Assembly (NCBI RefSeq): GCF_001746295.1
Contig: NZ_MJAH01000013.1
Location: forward strand, 81,874-145,873
Source of the DNA: Streptomyces sp. LUP47B
Lineage (GTDB): Bacteria > Actinomycetota > Actinomycetes > Streptomycetales > Streptomycetaceae
Length of the DNA: 64,000 bases
Direction: 5' to 3'
Shown here: in pieces, positions 51,825 to 63,557 of the stretch
How the letters are laid out: each line of letters starts with the position of its first letter
Position numbering within the stretch: position 1 is the stretch's first letter
The notes under the pieces: model-generated
The model's input: only the letters and a program-made list of their open reading frames with translations
What the model was told of the DNA's origin: nothing
The model's database searches: none
Made by a program: the position numbers and the translations under genes

Positions 51825-53171
51825 GTGAGCAACTCGCAGTACGAGACGTACGAGACATACGGGCCCTACGAGCCGTACGGCCCGCCCCCCGCCGATCCGC
51901 AGACCGCGGAGACGCTCGCCTACGGGCTGTACGGGGCACCCGACCCGGGCCGGACGCTGGCGTACGAGGACACATACCGGCCCGCGTACGAGGAGTCGAA
52001 CCCGGCGCCCACGCCGTCCCCGCGTGCCGAAACGGGTCGGGCCGCGCACCGGCGCAGGGCCCGGTACACGGAGCGCCCGGACAGCGCGATGCGCCGACTG
52101 CTTCCGCAGGCGCTGGTGGTCGCGTTCCTGGCGGGCGGTACCACGGCGTTCGTCGCCAAGGACAAGGCGATCGAGCTCAGCGTCGACGGCAAGCCGCGGA
52201 CCCTGCACACCTTCTCGGACGACGTGACCGAACTCCTCGCGGAGGAGGGAGTCGCGGTGGGGGCGCACGACGTCGTCGCGCCCGCCCCCGGCGAACAGCT
52301 CGCCAGCGGGGACGAGGTCGCCGTGCGGTACGGGCGTCCCGTGCGGCTCACGCTCGACGGGCACCGGCGTGAGGTGTGGACCACGGCACGCACGGTGGAC
52401 GGGGCACTCGAACAGCTGGGGGTGCGCGCGCAGGGCGCGTATGTGTCCACCTCGCGCTCCCGTCCGATCGGGCGGGAGGGGCTCGCGCTGGACGTGCGGA
52501 CCGAGCGGTCCGTGACGATCATGGCGGACGGCCGGGCGCGCACGATCCGGACCAACGCGGCGACCGTGGGAGAGGCCGTCGAGGCGGCCGGGATCACACT
52601 GAGCGGCATGGACACCACCTCGGTGGCACCCGGGAGTTTCCCGCGCGACGGGCAGACCGTCACGGTGCTGCGGATCACCGGGACGAAGGAAGTGCGCGAG
52701 GAACAGATCCCGTTCCGGGAGGAGCGGAGCGAGGACGACTCCCTCTTCAAGGGCACGGAGGTCGTCGAGCAGGCGGGGGTGCCGGGGGTACGACGGATCA
52801 CGTACTCCCTGCGGACCGTCAACGGGGTCCGGCAGAAGCCGCGGCGGACCAGGGTCGAGTTGGTGCGCGAGCCCCGGACGCAGCGGGTCAGGGTGGGCAC
52901 GAAGCCGATGCCCACGTCCGTGCAGGGAGCGGACCACCTCAACTGGCAGGGGCTCGCGGCGTGCGAGTCCGGGGGGCGGTCGAACGCGGTGGACGCGTCG
53001 GGGACGTACGGAGGGCTGTATCAGTTCGACACGAGGACCTGGCAGGGCCTTGGCGGCTCGGGACGGCCGCAGGACGCGCCCGCGGCCGAACAGACGTTCC
53101 GCGCGAAGAAGCTGTACGTGCGGCGGGGGGCGAGCCCGTGGCCGCACTGCGGGGCTCGTCTGCACGGGTGA
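51825..53171 (+). CDS. rpfB: Resuscitation-promoting factor (RpfB type)
   Basis: 448 residues from GTG 51825. Tyr/Pro/Thr-rich cytoplasmic start, one anchor (LPQALVVAFLAGGTTAFVA, about 90-108), three DUF348 repeats (e.g. VDGKPRTLHTFSDDVTELLA, LDGHRREVWTTARTVDGALE, ADGRARTIRTNAATVGEAVE), a G5 domain (about 285-350), and a C-terminal Rpf domain with catalytic Glu381 in LAACESGGRSN. A muralytic enzyme that promotes spore germination and growth resumption. Confidence 0.93.
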   Translation: MSNSQYETYETYGPYEPYGPPPADPQTAETLAYGLYGAPDPGRTLAYEDTYRPAYEESNPAPTPSPRAETGRAAHRRRARYTERPDSAMRRLLPQALVVAFLAGGTTAFVAKDKAIELSVDGKPRTLHTFSDDVTELLAEEGVAVGAHDVVAPAPGEQLASGDEVAVRYGRPVRLTLDGHRREVWTTARTVDGALEQLGVRAQGAYVSTSRSRPIGREGLALDVRTERSVTIMADGRARTIRTNAATVGEAVEAAGITLSGMDTTSVAPGSFPRDGQTVTVLRITGTKEVREEQIPFREERSEDDSLFKGTEVVEQAGVPGVRRITYSLRTVNGVRQKPRRTRVELVREPRTQRVRVGTKPMPTSVQGADHLNWQGLAACESGGRSNAVDASGTYGGLYQFDTRTWQGLGGSGRPQDAPAAEQTFRAKKLYVRRGASPWPHCGARLHG

Positions 53172-53204
53172 GTGCGGCGCTCACGGCCCCGTACCCTTGG
53201 GGCC

Positions 53205-54080
53205 GTGAGCAGCAGCCCCTCCCCAGACGCCCTCCTCGGCCCCGCCGACATCCGTGAACTCGCGGCCGTCCTTGGAGTCCGCCCCACCAAACAGCGCGGC
53301 CAGAACTTCGTGATCGACGCGAACACGGTCCGCCGTATCGTCAGGACCGCGGGCGTCCGCCCCGACGACGTGGTGGTGGAGGTAGGGCCCGGGCTCGGCT
53401 CGCTCACCCTGGCGCTGCTTGAGGCGGCGGACCGCGTCACCGCCGTGGAGATCGACGAGGTCCTCGCCTCCGCACTGCCCGCGACGATCGCCGCCCGCAT
53501 GCCGGACCGGGCCGACCGCTTCGCCGTCGTGCACTCGGACGCGATGCACATCTCCGGCCTCCCCGGGCCCGCGCCGACGGCACTGGTCGCGAACCTGCCG
53601 TACAACGTCGCCGTACCCGTGCTGCTGCACATGCTCGAGACCTTCCCGAGCATCGAACGCACCCTCGTCATGGTCCAGGCGGAGGTCGCCGACCGGCTCG
53701 CCGCACCGCCCGGTTCGAAGGTGTACGGCGTCCCGTCCGTGAAGGCCAACTGGTACGCCGAGGTCAAGCGGGCCGGGTCGATCGGCCGCACCGTCTTCTG
53801 GCCCGCACCGAACGTGGACAGCGGGCTCGTCGCGCTGACCCGCAGGACCGAACCGATCAAGACCAGCGCGTCGAGGCGCGAGGTGTTCGCGGTCGTCGAC
53901 GCGGCTTTCGCCCAGCGCCGCAAGACGCTGCGGGCCGCGCTCGCCGGGTGGGCGGGTTCGGCCGCGGCCGCCGAGACGGCCCTCGTGGCGGCGGGGGTCT
54001 CGCCCCAGGCCCGCGGCGAGTCGCTCACCGTCGAGGAGTTCGCCCGCATCGCTGAGAACAAGGAGCCCGGTCAGCAGTGA
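53205..54080 (+). CDS. rsmA: 16S rRNA (adenine-1518/1519-N6)-dimethyltransferase
   Basis: 291 residues from GTG 53205. [19 protein letters not shown] motif [17 protein letters not shown], catalytic NLPYNVAVP, and [15 protein letters not shown]. KsgA/RsmA dimethylates helix 45; loss gives kasugamycin resistance. Stop overlaps the ispE start (GTGA). Confidence 0.95.
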   Translation: MSSSPSPDALLGPADIRELAAVLGVRPTKQRGQNFVIDANTVRRIVRTAGVRPDDVVVEVGPGLGSLTLALLEAADRVTAVEIDEVLASALPATIAARMPDRADRFAVVHSDAMHISGLPGPAPTALVANLPYNVAVPVLLHMLETFPSIERTLVMVQAEVADRLAAPPGSKVYGVPSVKANWYAEVKRAGSIGRTVFWPAPNVDSGLVALTRRTEPIKTSASRREVFAVVDAAFAQRRKTLRAALAGWAGSAAAAETALVAAGVSPQARGESLTVEEFARIAENKEPGQQ

Positions 54081-54970
54081 GCGTCACCGTCCGCGTCCCC
54101 GCCAAGGTCAACGTCCAGCTCGCGGTGGGCGCCGCCCGCCCCGACGGCTTCCACGACCTCGCCAACGTCTTCCTCGCGGTCGGCCTCTACGACGAGGTGA
54201 CCGTGACGCCCGCCGACGAGCTCCGCGTCACGTGCACGGGCCCCGACGCCGCCGAGGTCCCCCTCGACCGTACGAATCTCGCGGCCCGCGCGGCGATCGC
54301 CCTCGCGGAGCGCCGCGGGCTCGATCCGGCCGTGCACCTCCACATCGCCAAGGACATCCCCGTCGCCGGTGGCATGGCGGGCGGCAGCGCGGACGGGGCC
54401 GGTGCGCTGCTGGCCTGCGACGCGCTGTGGGGGACGGGTGCCTCCCGTGCGGAACTGCTCGAGATCTGCGCCGAGTTGGGCAGTGACGTGCCGTTCAGCC
54501 TGGTGGGCGGGGCCGCGCTCGGGACGGGCCGCGGGGAGAAGCTGCGCACCCTCGAGGTCGGCGGCGGCTTCTCGTGGGTGTTCGCGATGGCGGAGCGCGG
54601 GCTGTCGACCCCGGCCGTCTTCCGGGAGTTCGACCGGCTCACCGAGGGCCTCGACGTCCCCGAGCCCGTCGCCTCCGAGGACCTGCTCGACGCGCTGGCC
54701 GGGGGCGATCCGGACGCGCTCGCCGCCGCCGTCTCCAACGACCTCCAGCCCGCCGCCCTCTCGCTCTTCCCGGAGCTCGCCGACACCCTCGCGGCCGGCA
54801 GCGCCGCGGGTGCCCTCGCCGGGCTCGTCTCGGGCTCGGGCCCGACCACGGCGTTCCTCGCCCGCGGCGCCGAGTCGGCGGCGAAGATCGCGGACGCGCT
54901 GCGTGTCTCCGGCACGTGCCGGACGGTGCGGGTCGCGTCGGGGCCGGCGCCGGGTGCGACGGTGCTCTGA
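54077..54970 (+). CDS. ispE: 4-diphosphocytidyl-2-C-methyl-D-erythritol kinase
   Basis: 297 residues from GTG 54077. GHMP kinase: [23 protein letters not shown] loop [17 protein letters not shown], and C-terminal [13 protein letters not shown]. Phosphorylates CDP-methylerythritol in the MEP isoprenoid pathway. The rsmA-ispE pairing is conserved in actinobacteria. Confidence 0.95.
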   Translation: MSVTVRVPAKVNVQLAVGAARPDGFHDLANVFLAVGLYDEVTVTPADELRVTCTGPDAAEVPLDRTNLAARAAIALAERRGLDPAVHLHIAKDIPVAGGMAGGSADGAGALLACDALWGTGASRAELLEICAELGSDVPFSLVGGAALGTGRGEKLRTLEVGGGFSWVFAMAERGLSTPAVFREFDRLTEGLDVPEPVASEDLLDALAGGDPDALAAAVSNDLQPAALSLFPELADTLAAGSAAGALAGLVSGSGPTTAFLARGAESAAKIADALRVSGTCRTVRVASGPAPGATVL

Positions 54971-55054
54971 CCCGGCAGGAAAGCCTCGGGGCGAGGGGAT
55001 GTCGCGCGCCGGACTACCCTGGAGGGTCGATCGATCCCCCTGGGCAGGAGAGAA

Positions 55055-56857
<1,803 letters not shown>

Positions 56858-57074
56858 AGGTGCGGCACATCATCCTCGAATGACAGGAAAGCCAGGAATT
56901 AAGCTCTTCCGGGACACTTCTCACCGGTAGGGGAAGCGCAACGTCGAACTAGCGTGTAGCTTCCGGGGGCATGAAGGGCGGGGGTCCTGGGAGAGTGCCT
57001 CTGTCCGTGCGGATCAGTGGGCATCCATAGTGGGGCCTTCACGCGGATCCATGGGGGGACTGGGGGGTTGCTCG

Positions 57075-57761
57075 ATGGGAGTTCGGCTCATGGTGGTCGA
57101 CGACCACCGATTGCTCGCCGAGGCGCTGGCCTCGGCGCTGAAACTGCGCGGGCACCGGGTGCTCGCGGCGGCGGCGCCTGCCGCGGGGGCGGCGGAGCTG
57201 GTGATCAGCCGGGCGCCCGAGGTGTGCCTGCTGGGGACGGCCACGCCGGCCGAGCCGGGGATGTTCGACCCGGTCGTGCGGATCAAGCGGGAGCGGCCGC
57301 AGGTGGCGGTGCTGGTGCTGGGCCCGGTGCCCAGCCCTCGGGGGATCGCGGCCGCCTTCGCCGCGGGGGCCTCCGGTTATGTGCGGCACGACGAGCGCAT
57401 CGAGGGGGTCGAGCGGGCGATCATGAAGGCTCGGGCGGGGGAGGCGGCGGTTGCCCCGCAGTTGCTTCAGGGGGCGTTCAGTGAGCTGCTGAACCCAGCC
57501 GCCCAGCCGGACGACGAGGGGCAGCGGCTGCTGCAGATGCTGACGCCCAGGGAGGTGGAGGTGCTGGTGCGGGTGGCCGACGGCGAGGACACGCGGCTGA
57601 TCGCGGCAGGGATGGGGATAGCGCCGTCCACCGCTCGTACCCATGTGCAGCGGGTGCTGATGAAGCTGGGGGTGGGGTCGCGGCTGGAGGCGGCGGCGTT
57701 GGCGGCTCGGACGGGGTTGCTGGATCGGGCGGGGCCGGTGGGGGGGCCTCCGGCGGTTTGA
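57075..57761 (+). CDS. Atypical response regulator, LuxR/NarL type
   Basis: 228 residues from ATG 57075 (an in-frame ATG at 57030 is possible). Receiver domain retains Asp9-Asp10 (VVDDHRLLAEALASALKLRG), but the phosphoacceptor position reads CLLGTATPAEPG with Gly54, and the conserved Lys region reads GYVRHDE. The LuxR HTH is intact (LTPREVEVLVRVADGED and STARTHVQRVLMKLGV). It is unlikely to be phosphorylated conventionally. No histidine kinase is adjacent. Confidence 0.88.
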   Translation: MGVRLMVVDDHRLLAEALASALKLRGHRVLAAAAPAAGAAELVISRAPEVCLLGTATPAEPGMFDPVVRIKRERPQVAVLVLGPVPSPRGIAAAFAAGASGYVRHDERIEGVERAIMKARAGEAAVAPQLLQGAFSELLNPAAQPDDEGQRLLQMLTPREVEVLVRVADGEDTRLIAAGMGIAPSTARTHVQRVLMKLGVGSRLEAAALAARTGLLDRAGPVGGPPAV

Positions 57762-57767
57762 CGGGTT

Positions 57768-57872
57768 TGCCTGCGGCGGCCCGTTTCGGTTCGGTGGGGG
57801 CGGGCGTTTTTGCGCAGTTCCCCGCGCCCCTGGATGCCTGCGGCGGCCCGTTTCGGCTTCGGTGGGGGCGGG
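57768..57872 (+). repeat. Two direct repeats flanking dispersed 20-mer (copy B)
   Basis: TGCCTGCGGCGGCCCGTTTC starts at 57768 and again at 57835; each ~37-bp unit ends in GGTGGGGGCGGG. Between them (57812-57831) is GCGCAGTTCCCCGCGCCCCT, the dispersed repeat also found at 24538. Confidence 0.88.
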
Positions 57873-57901
57873 TGTAGCGCGTGGGGTTCGGTGGGTGGGT
57901 C

Positions 57902-58009
57902 GGGGCCGGGGTGGGGGGTGTCCGTCCTCGGTCCGGCGGCTCGGTTCCCTGAGTGGTGCTCGGTGACGGACGCCGGACGCTGCGGGCGGACACCCCCCAC
58001 CCCGGCCCC
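57902..58009. repeat. Nested inverted repeat (cruciform-forming)
   Basis: Outer arms of 23 bp (57902-57924, beginning GGGGCCGGGGTGGGG; 57987-58009 exact complement). Inside are dyads TCCGTC/GACGGA and GTCCGGCG (57931-57938)/CGCCGGAC (57971-57978). No coding content seen. Confidence 0.9.
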
Positions 58010-58092
58010 TTCGCGCCGTACGCGGCCAACGGCCCGTCCTGGCGTGCGGTGCGGCCAACGGTCCGTCGTGGCGCGGGTGACTGCAGTTTTTT

Positions 58093-58112
58093 AGGGGCGC
58101 GGGGAACTGCGC
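58093..58112 (-). repeat. Dispersed repeat, copy C (inverted)
   Basis: Exact complement of the 20-mer at 57812-57831, preceded by a TTTTTT run. With 57768-58009 it fills the ~410-bp gene-free gap up to 58170; the flank 58113-58145 resembles the reverse complement of the 57768 repeat. Confidence 0.88.
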
Positions 58113-58170
58113 GACCAGCCCCCACCGGGCCGCAGCCGCCCGACAACCGAACCCGGCACCCCCCTGGGCG

Positions 58171-58473
58171 CTACTCGGTCGGCTCCTCTTCCGGTGTCGC
58201 CTTCGGTACCGGCGGCGGAGTCGGGCGCAGTTTCAGCCAGACCAGGAAGAAGATGCCGAGGAGCAGCATCCCGAGGCCGGTCCAGAGGTTGATGTTGACG
58301 CCCTCCGCCTTGTCGAGGTTGGCGTCGGACGGGTTGATGCCGGCGATCGTGACGATGATGCCGTAGAGGACGAACAGGCCGCCGATGATGCGGCGCAGGT
58401 CGAAGATGCGGGCCGCGGTGGCCGACTTGGACTGGAGTTCGGTGACTTCCCGCTGGACGTCGTGTTCGGACAT
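58171..58473 (-). CDS. Small two-helix membrane protein next to symporter (100 aa)
   Basis: Cytoplasmic N-terminus (EHDVQREVTELQSKSATAAR), TM1 IIGGLFVLYGIIVTIAGI, a loop INPSDANLDKAEGVNINLWT, TM2 GLGMLLLGIFFLVWLKL and a Pro/Glu tail. It follows the SSS symporter by 21 bp on the same strand. The small-subunit/symporter pairing recalls DUF4212-SSS pairs, but the sequence is not that family by eye. Not otherwise recognised. Confidence 0.8.
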   Translation of the reverse strand: MSEHDVQREVTELQSKSATAARIFDLRRIIGGLFVLYGIIVTIAGINPSDANLDKAEGVNINLWTGLGMLLLGIFFLVWLKLRPTPPPVPKATPEEEPTE

Positions 58474-58494
58474 GGTTCCTCAATTCTCCCGCGG

Positions 58495-60183
58495 TCAGAA
58501 CGAGAACGGGATGTAGCAGGCGGCCGCGAGGACGATCGCGCCCCAGCCCAGCAGGGCCGGCCTGCGGTACCAGGCGTCGTCGCCGGCGGCGGGGGGCTCG
58601 GACATGCCGGGCGACGTCGTGCCGTAGACGAGGCCCTGGAGTTCCGCGGCGGGCTTGGGGGCCGTGAAGAGCGACACGAAGACCATGACCACCCCACCGG
58701 CCACGAAGCCCACGATCGCGGAGACGAAGTTGGCGCCCTGGTCGGAGGGGATGTCGATGATGCCCTGCTTGTAGATCCAGAAGTAGTTCACCATCGCCGC
58801 CACCGTGCCGGCGAGCAGGCCCCAGAAGCCCGACTTCACGGACGCGCGCTTCCAGAACATGCCGACGATGAAGACGACGAACATCGGCACGTTGAAGAAG
58901 GAGAACAGCGTCTGGAGGTAGCTCATGATGTTCGAGAACGAGGACGCCAGGAACGCCGTGCCGACCGACGCGCAGACGCCGATCACCGTGATCAGGCGGC
59001 CGAAGCGGACGTAGTACCCGTCCTCCCGGCCCCGCTGCACGTAGCGGCCCCAGATGTCGTTCGTGAACACCGTGTTGAAGGACGAGACGTTCGCCGCCAT
59101 GCCCGCCATGAAGGCGGCCAGGAGACCGGTGACCGCGATGCCCAGGACTCCGTTCGGCAGGAGTTGTTCCATCAGATAGGGGATGGCGTCGTTGTACTGG
59201 TAGCCGGAGTCGGAGGTGCCGAAGCCGGGGATCAGGGCCGCTGCCGTCAGGCCCGGGATCATCACCAGGAACACGATGAAGATCTTCGGGAAGGCCGCGA
59301 TCAGCGGGGTGCGCTGGGCCGCGCTCAGGTTCTTCGCCGACAGTGCTCGCTGGACCTCCGCGAAGTTCGTCGTCCAGTAGCCGAAGGACAGGACGAAGCC
59401 GAGGCCCAGGACGATCGTCAGCCAGTTCGCGCCCAGCGGGTTCGCGCTGCCGATGCCCGTGCCGCCCCATGCCGTCGTGAAGTTCGCCCCGTGCTCCGCC
59501 GTCAGCTTGTCGGTCAGGCCGTCCCAGCCGCCCACCTTCTTCAGGCCCAGCACGGAGAGCGGAATGAGGGCCGCCAGGATCACGAAGAACTGGAGGACCT
59601 CGTTGTAGATCGCGGAGGAGAGGCCGCCGAGGGTGATGTAGGCGAGGACGAAGGCGCCCGCCACCACGATCGCCACCCACTGCGGCCAGCCCAGCAGGGC
59701 CTCGACCACGATCGCCAGGGCGTAGAGGTTCACTCCCGCGATCAGGATGGCCGCGAAGGCGAACAGGGCCGAACTGAGCAGGTGTGCCCACTTGTCGAAG
59801 CGCAGGAGCAGCATCTCGGGGACCGAGCGCACCTTGCTGCCGTAGTAGAAGGGCATCATCACCAGGCCCAGGAAGACCATGGCCGGGATGGCGCCGATCC
59901 AGTACCAGTGGACCGTGTAGGCGCCGTACTGCGCGCTGTTGGCGGCCATTCCGAGGATCTCCGTGGCGGCCAGGTTGGCCGAGATGAAGGCGAGACCCGT
60001 GATCCAGGCCGGCAGTGAGCGACCGGAGAGGAAGAAGTCCAGGCTCGTCTTCACCGATCGCCGGGCCGCGAAACCGATGCCGAGGACGACGACGAAGTAG
60101 ATACCGAGGATCGTGTAGTCGAGCCAGTTGGTGGGGAGCCTGAGCTCGGCTGCCAGGTATGCGCCTTTTGTGGGGGTTTGCAT
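58495..60183 (-). CDS. Sodium:solute symporter (SSS), probable sodium/sugar (galactose-like) cotransporter
   Basis: 562 residues from ATG 60183, about fourteen helices. SGRSLPAWITGLAFISANLA and TEILGMAANSAQYGAYTVHW match vSGLT; FGYWTTNFAEVQRALSAKNL is the SSS signature region. Divergent from galT with a 111-bp shared AT-rich promoter, which suggests uptake of galactose or a related sugar for the gal operon (inference). Confidence 0.9.
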   Translation of the reverse strand: MQTPTKGAYLAAELRLPTNWLDYTILGIYFVVVLGIGFAARRSVKTSLDFFLSGRSLPAWITGLAFISANLAATEILGMAANSAQYGAYTVHWYWIGAIPAMVFLGLVMMPFYYGSKVRSVPEMLLLRFDKWAHLLSSALFAFAAILIAGVNLYALAIVVEALLGWPQWVAIVVAGAFVLAYITLGGLSSAIYNEVLQFFVILAALIPLSVLGLKKVGGWDGLTDKLTAEHGANFTTAWGGTGIGSANPLGANWLTIVLGLGFVLSFGYWTTNFAEVQRALSAKNLSAAQRTPLIAAFPKIFIVFLVMIPGLTAAALIPGFGTSDSGYQYNDAIPYLMEQLLPNGVLGIAVTGLLAAFMAGMAANVSSFNTVFTNDIWGRYVQRGREDGYYVRFGRLITVIGVCASVGTAFLASSFSNIMSYLQTLFSFFNVPMFVVFIVGMFWKRASVKSGFWGLLAGTVAAMVNYFWIYKQGIIDIPSDQGANFVSAIVGFVAGGVVMVFVSLFTAPKPAAELQGLVYGTTSPGMSEPPAAGDDAWYRRPALLGWGAIVLAAACYIPFSF

Positions 60184-60247
60184 AGTCAACAAGTGAACAC
60201 CTCGACTGATGCGCTTTGTTTGATTCTGATGTTGACGTGAGTGGGGG

Positions 60248-60276
60248 GTTATGGTTACTTGTGTTTAGTTATGTTT
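60248..60276 (+). promoter_or_regulatory. Direct-repeat operator candidate in gal promoter
   Basis: GTTATGGTT (60248) and GTTATGTTT (60268), exactly 20 bp apart, in the AT-rich gap between the symporter and galT, ending 18 bp before the galT start and just ahead of the GAAGGAG ribosome site. Confidence 0.5.
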
Positions 60277-60294
60277 GAGTGAAGGAGTCCAGCG

Positions 60295-61356
60295 GTGAAG
60301 AAGACCTCGACCCGGCTGGCCGACGGTCGCGAGCTCATCTACTACGACCTGCGCGACGACACCGTCCGCGACGCCGTGGACCGGCGTCCGCTGGAGCGGA
60401 CTGTCACCACGTCCGAGGTTCGTCGGGATCCGCTGCTCGGCGACTCCGTGGCCATCGCCTCGCATCGGCAGGGGCGCATCTACCACCCGCCCGCGGACCA
60501 GTGCCCGTTGTGTCCCACGCAGGGTGAGCGGCTGAGTGAGATCCCGGACTCGTCGTACGACGTCGTGGTCTTCGAGAACCGTTTCCCCTCGCTGGCAGGC
60601 GACTCGGGGCGCTGTGAGGTCGTCTGCTTCACCTCGGACCACAACGCCTCCTTCGCCGACCTCACGGAGGAGCAGGCGCGGCTCGTCCTGGACGCATGGA
60701 CCGACAGGACGTCGGAGCTGTCGCATCTGCCCTCCGTTGAGCAGGTCTTCTGTTTCGAGAACCGGGGTGCGGAGATCGGTGTGACCCTGGGTCACCCGCA
60801 TGGCCAGATCTACGCCTACCCCTTCACCACGCCGCGCACCGCCCTGATGTTGCGTTCTCTCGCGGCGCACAAGGAGGCGACCGGAGGCGAGAACCTCTTC
60901 GACGCCGTCCTCGAGCGCGAACTCGCCGACGAGCGGGTCGTCCTGGAGGCCGAGCACTGGGTCGCCTTCGTGCCCTACGCGGCGCACTGGCCGTACGAGG
61001 TGCACCTCTACCCGAAGCGCCGGGTTCCGGATCTGCTCGGCCTCGACGAGGACGCGCGCACAGAGTTTCCCCAGGTGTATCTGGAACTCTTGAGGCGCTT
61101 CGACCGGATATTCGGGGAGAGCGAGTCCGCGACGCCGTACATCGCCGCCTGGCATCAGGCGCCGTTCGGGCAGTTGGAGGAGTTCGAGGGCGTCCACCGC
61201 GACGACTTCGCGCTGCACCTCGAGCTTTTCACCATTCGCCGTACGTCCGGCAAGCTGAAGTTCCTCGCGGGTTCCGAGTCGGGCATGGACGTCTTCATCA
61301 ACGACATCCGACCGGAGGCCGCGGCACAGCGACTGCGAGAGGTAGCGAGTTCATGA
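60295..61356 (+). CDS. galT: Galactose-1-phosphate uridylyltransferase
   Basis: 353 residues from GTG 60295 with GAAGGAG upstream. Zinc-site [24 protein letters not shown], and the catalytic [10 protein letters not shown] (His-Pro-His). Leloir pathway: exchanges UDP between glucose and galactose. Stop overlaps galE (ATGA). Confidence 0.95.
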   Translation: MKKTSTRLADGRELIYYDLRDDTVRDAVDRRPLERTVTTSEVRRDPLLGDSVAIASHRQGRIYHPPADQCPLCPTQGERLSEIPDSSYDVVVFENRFPSLAGDSGRCEVVCFTSDHNASFADLTEEQARLVLDAWTDRTSELSHLPSVEQVFCFENRGAEIGVTLGHPHGQIYAYPFTTPRTALMLRSLAAHKEATGGENLFDAVLERELADERVVLEAEHWVAFVPYAAHWPYEVHLYPKRRVPDLLGLDEDARTEFPQVYLELLRRFDRIFGESESATPYIAAWHQAPFGQLEEFEGVHRDDFALHLELFTIRRTSGKLKFLAGSESGMDVFINDIRPEAAAQRLREVASS

Positions 61357-62315
61357 AGTACCTGGTGACAGGTGGCGCGGGGTATGTCGGCAGTGTCGTG
61401 GCCCAGCATCTGCTGGAGGCGGGGCACGAGGTCGTCGTCCTCGACAACCTCTCCACCGGCTTCCGTGAGGGCGTCCCGGCCGGAGCCGCCTTCGTCGAGG
61501 GCGACATCCGCGACGCCGCCAAGTGGCTGGACTCCTCCTTCGACGGCGTCCTGCACTTCGCCGCCTTCTCGCAGGTCGGCGAGTCGGTCGTGAAGCCCGA
61601 GAAGTACTGGGAGAACAACGTCGGCGGGACCATGGCGCTGCTCGGCGCCATGCGCGAGGCCGGCGTGCGCCGACTCGTCTTCTCCTCCACGGCCGCCACC
61701 TACGGGGAGCCCGAGGAGGTGCCGATCGTCGAGTCGGCGCCGACCCGGCCCACCAACCCGTACGGCGCCTCCAAGCTCGCCGTCGACTTCATGATCACCA
61801 GCGAGGCGAACGCGCACGGCCTTGGCGCCGTGTCCCTGCGGTACTTCAACGTGGCCGGCGCGTACGGCAAGCAGGGCGAGCGGCACGACCCCGAGTCGCA
61901 CCTCATCCCGCTGGTCCTCCAGGTCGCGCAGGGCAGGCGCGAGGCGATCAGCGTCTTCGGCGACGACTACCCGACCCCGGACGGCACCTGCATCCGCGAC
62001 TACATCCACGTCGCCGACCTGGCCGAGGCCCACCTCCTCGCCATCGAGGCCGCCACCGCGGGCGAGCACCTCATCTGCAACCTCGGCAACGGCGAGGGAT
62101 TCTCCGTCCGCCAGGTCATCGAGACGGTCCGCAAGGTCACCGGCCACCCGATCCCCGACGTCGTGGCCCCGCGCCGGGGCGGCGACCCGGCCACCCTGGT
62201 CGCCTCCGCCGCCACCGCCCGCGAGAAGCTGGGCTGGAACCCGTCCCGCGCGGATCTCGCGGGGATCGTCGCGGACGCGTGGGAGTTCGCTCAGACCATC
62301 GCAGGGGAGCAGTAG
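61353..62315 (+). CDS. galE: UDP-glucose 4-epimerase
   Basis: 320 residues. NAD motif [28 protein letters not shown], catalytic Tyr/Lys in [14 protein letters not shown], and C-terminal [20 protein letters not shown]. Interconverts UDP-glucose and UDP-galactose. Overlaps galT by four bases and shares one base with the galK start (TAGTG). Confidence 0.95.
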   Translation: MKYLVTGGAGYVGSVVAQHLLEAGHEVVVLDNLSTGFREGVPAGAAFVEGDIRDAAKWLDSSFDGVLHFAAFSQVGESVVKPEKYWENNVGGTMALLGAMREAGVRRLVFSSTAATYGEPEEVPIVESAPTRPTNPYGASKLAVDFMITSEANAHGLGAVSLRYFNVAGAYGKQGERHDPESHLIPLVLQVAQGRREAISVFGDDYPTPDGTCIRDYIHVADLAEAHLLAIEAATAGEHLICNLGNGEGFSVRQVIETVRKVTGHPIPDVVAPRRGGDPATLVASAATAREKLGWNPSRADLAGIVADAWEFAQTIAGEQ

Positions 62316-63469
62316 TGGCGGCACAGCAGGTCCGGGACGGTTTCGTCGAGCTCTACGGAACCGAGCCCGAGGGTGTCTGGTCGGCGCCGGGCCGCGTCAA
62401 CCTCATCGGTGAGCACACCGACTACAACGACGGCTTCGTGATGCCCTTCGCGCTGCCGCACACCGCGGTCGCCGCCGTCTCCCGGCGCACGGACGGCGTT
62501 CTGCGCCTGCACTCCGCGGACGTCGAGGGCGGGGTCGTGGAGCTGCGCCTCGACGACCTCGCGCCGGAGAGCGACAGGAACTGGACCGCCTACCCGGCCG
62601 GAGTCGTCTGGGCGCTGCGCGAGGCCGGACATCCGGTCACCGGCGCGGACGTCCACCTCGCCTCGACGGTCCCGGCGGGCGCGGGCCTGTCCTCCTCGGC
62701 GGCCCTGGAGGTCGTCGTCGCACTCGCCCTGAACGACCTGTACGACCTCGGTCTCCAGCGCTGGCAGCTGGCCCGCCTGTGCCAGCGCGCCGAGAACGTC
62801 TACGTCGGCGCCCCCACCGGGATCATGGACCAGACCGCGTCCGCCTGCTGCGAGGCCGGCCACGCCCTGTTCCTCGACACCCGGGACCTCTCCCAGAAGC
62901 AGATCCCCTTCGACCTCGCCGCCGAGGGCATGGTGCTGCTCGTCGTCGACACCCGCGTCAAGCACTCGCACAGCGAGGGCGAGTACGGCAAGCGCCGCGC
63001 GGGCTGTGAGCGGGGTGCGGCGCTGCTGGGCGTGGACGCGCTGCGGGACATCCCCTACGCCGAGCTCGACGCGGCCCTCGACAGGCTCGGCGACGACGAG
63101 GAAGCCGTACGCCTGGTCCGCCACGTGGTCACCGAGGACGAGCGGGTCGAGAAGACCATCGCCCTGCTGGAGTCGGGCGAGACCCGCGCGATCGGCCCCG
63201 TGCTGGTCGCCGGCCACGCCTCGCTGCGCGACGACTTCCGTATCTCCTGCCCGGAGCTTGACCTGGTCGTCGACACCGCCCTCGCCTCGGGTGCCCTGGG
63301 CGCCCGGATGACCGGCGGCGGCTTCGGCGGCTCGGCGATCGTGCTGGCGGAGGCGGCCGACGTGGAACCCCTCACCAAGGCGGTCCAAGAGGCCTTCGCA
63401 GCAGCGGAGTTCACCGCTCCGCGGGTGTTCGAGGCGGTGCCCTCGGCGGGGGCGCGGCGCCTGGTCTGA
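62315..63469 (+). CDS. galK: Galactokinase
   Basis: 384 residues from GTG 62315. Signature GRVNLIGEHTDYNDGFVMPF, ATP loop VPAGAGLSSSAALEV, catalytic Asp region GAPTGIMDQTASACC, and ARMTGGGFGGSAIVL at the end. Phosphorylates galactose at C1. Last gene of the gal operon. Confidence 0.95.
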   Translation: MAAQQVRDGFVELYGTEPEGVWSAPGRVNLIGEHTDYNDGFVMPFALPHTAVAAVSRRTDGVLRLHSADVEGGVVELRLDDLAPESDRNWTAYPAGVVWALREAGHPVTGADVHLASTVPAGAGLSSSAALEVVVALALNDLYDLGLQRWQLARLCQRAENVYVGAPTGIMDQTASACCEAGHALFLDTRDLSQKQIPFDLAAEGMVLLVVDTRVKHSHSEGEYGKRRAGCERGAALLGVDALRDIPYAELDAALDRLGDDEEAVRLVRHVVTEDERVEKTIALLESGETRAIGPVLVAGHASLRDDFRISCPELDLVVDTALASGALGARMTGGGFGGSAIVLAEAADVEPLTKAVQEAFAAAEFTAPRVFEAVPSAGARRLV

Positions 63470-63489
63470 GACCGGCTGACCGCTGTTTT

Positions 63490-63533
63490 GCCCGGCTTGA
63501 TCCGAACTTGGGGAAAGCCGGGCCTCTCCCTGA
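63490..63533 (+). terminator. Terminator candidate after galK
   Basis: GCCCGGCTT and AAGCCGGGC, nine-base arms with a 26-base loop, 20 bp after the galK stop. Confidence 0.55.
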
Positions 63534-63557
63534 CATACGCCCCAGTAGCGTCGGAGC

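Noticed and set aside
57784-58120. CRISPR array suggested by repeated GC-rich units
   Set aside because: Only two direct units with unequal, repeat-derived spacing and no cas genes; inverted-repeat organisation instead.
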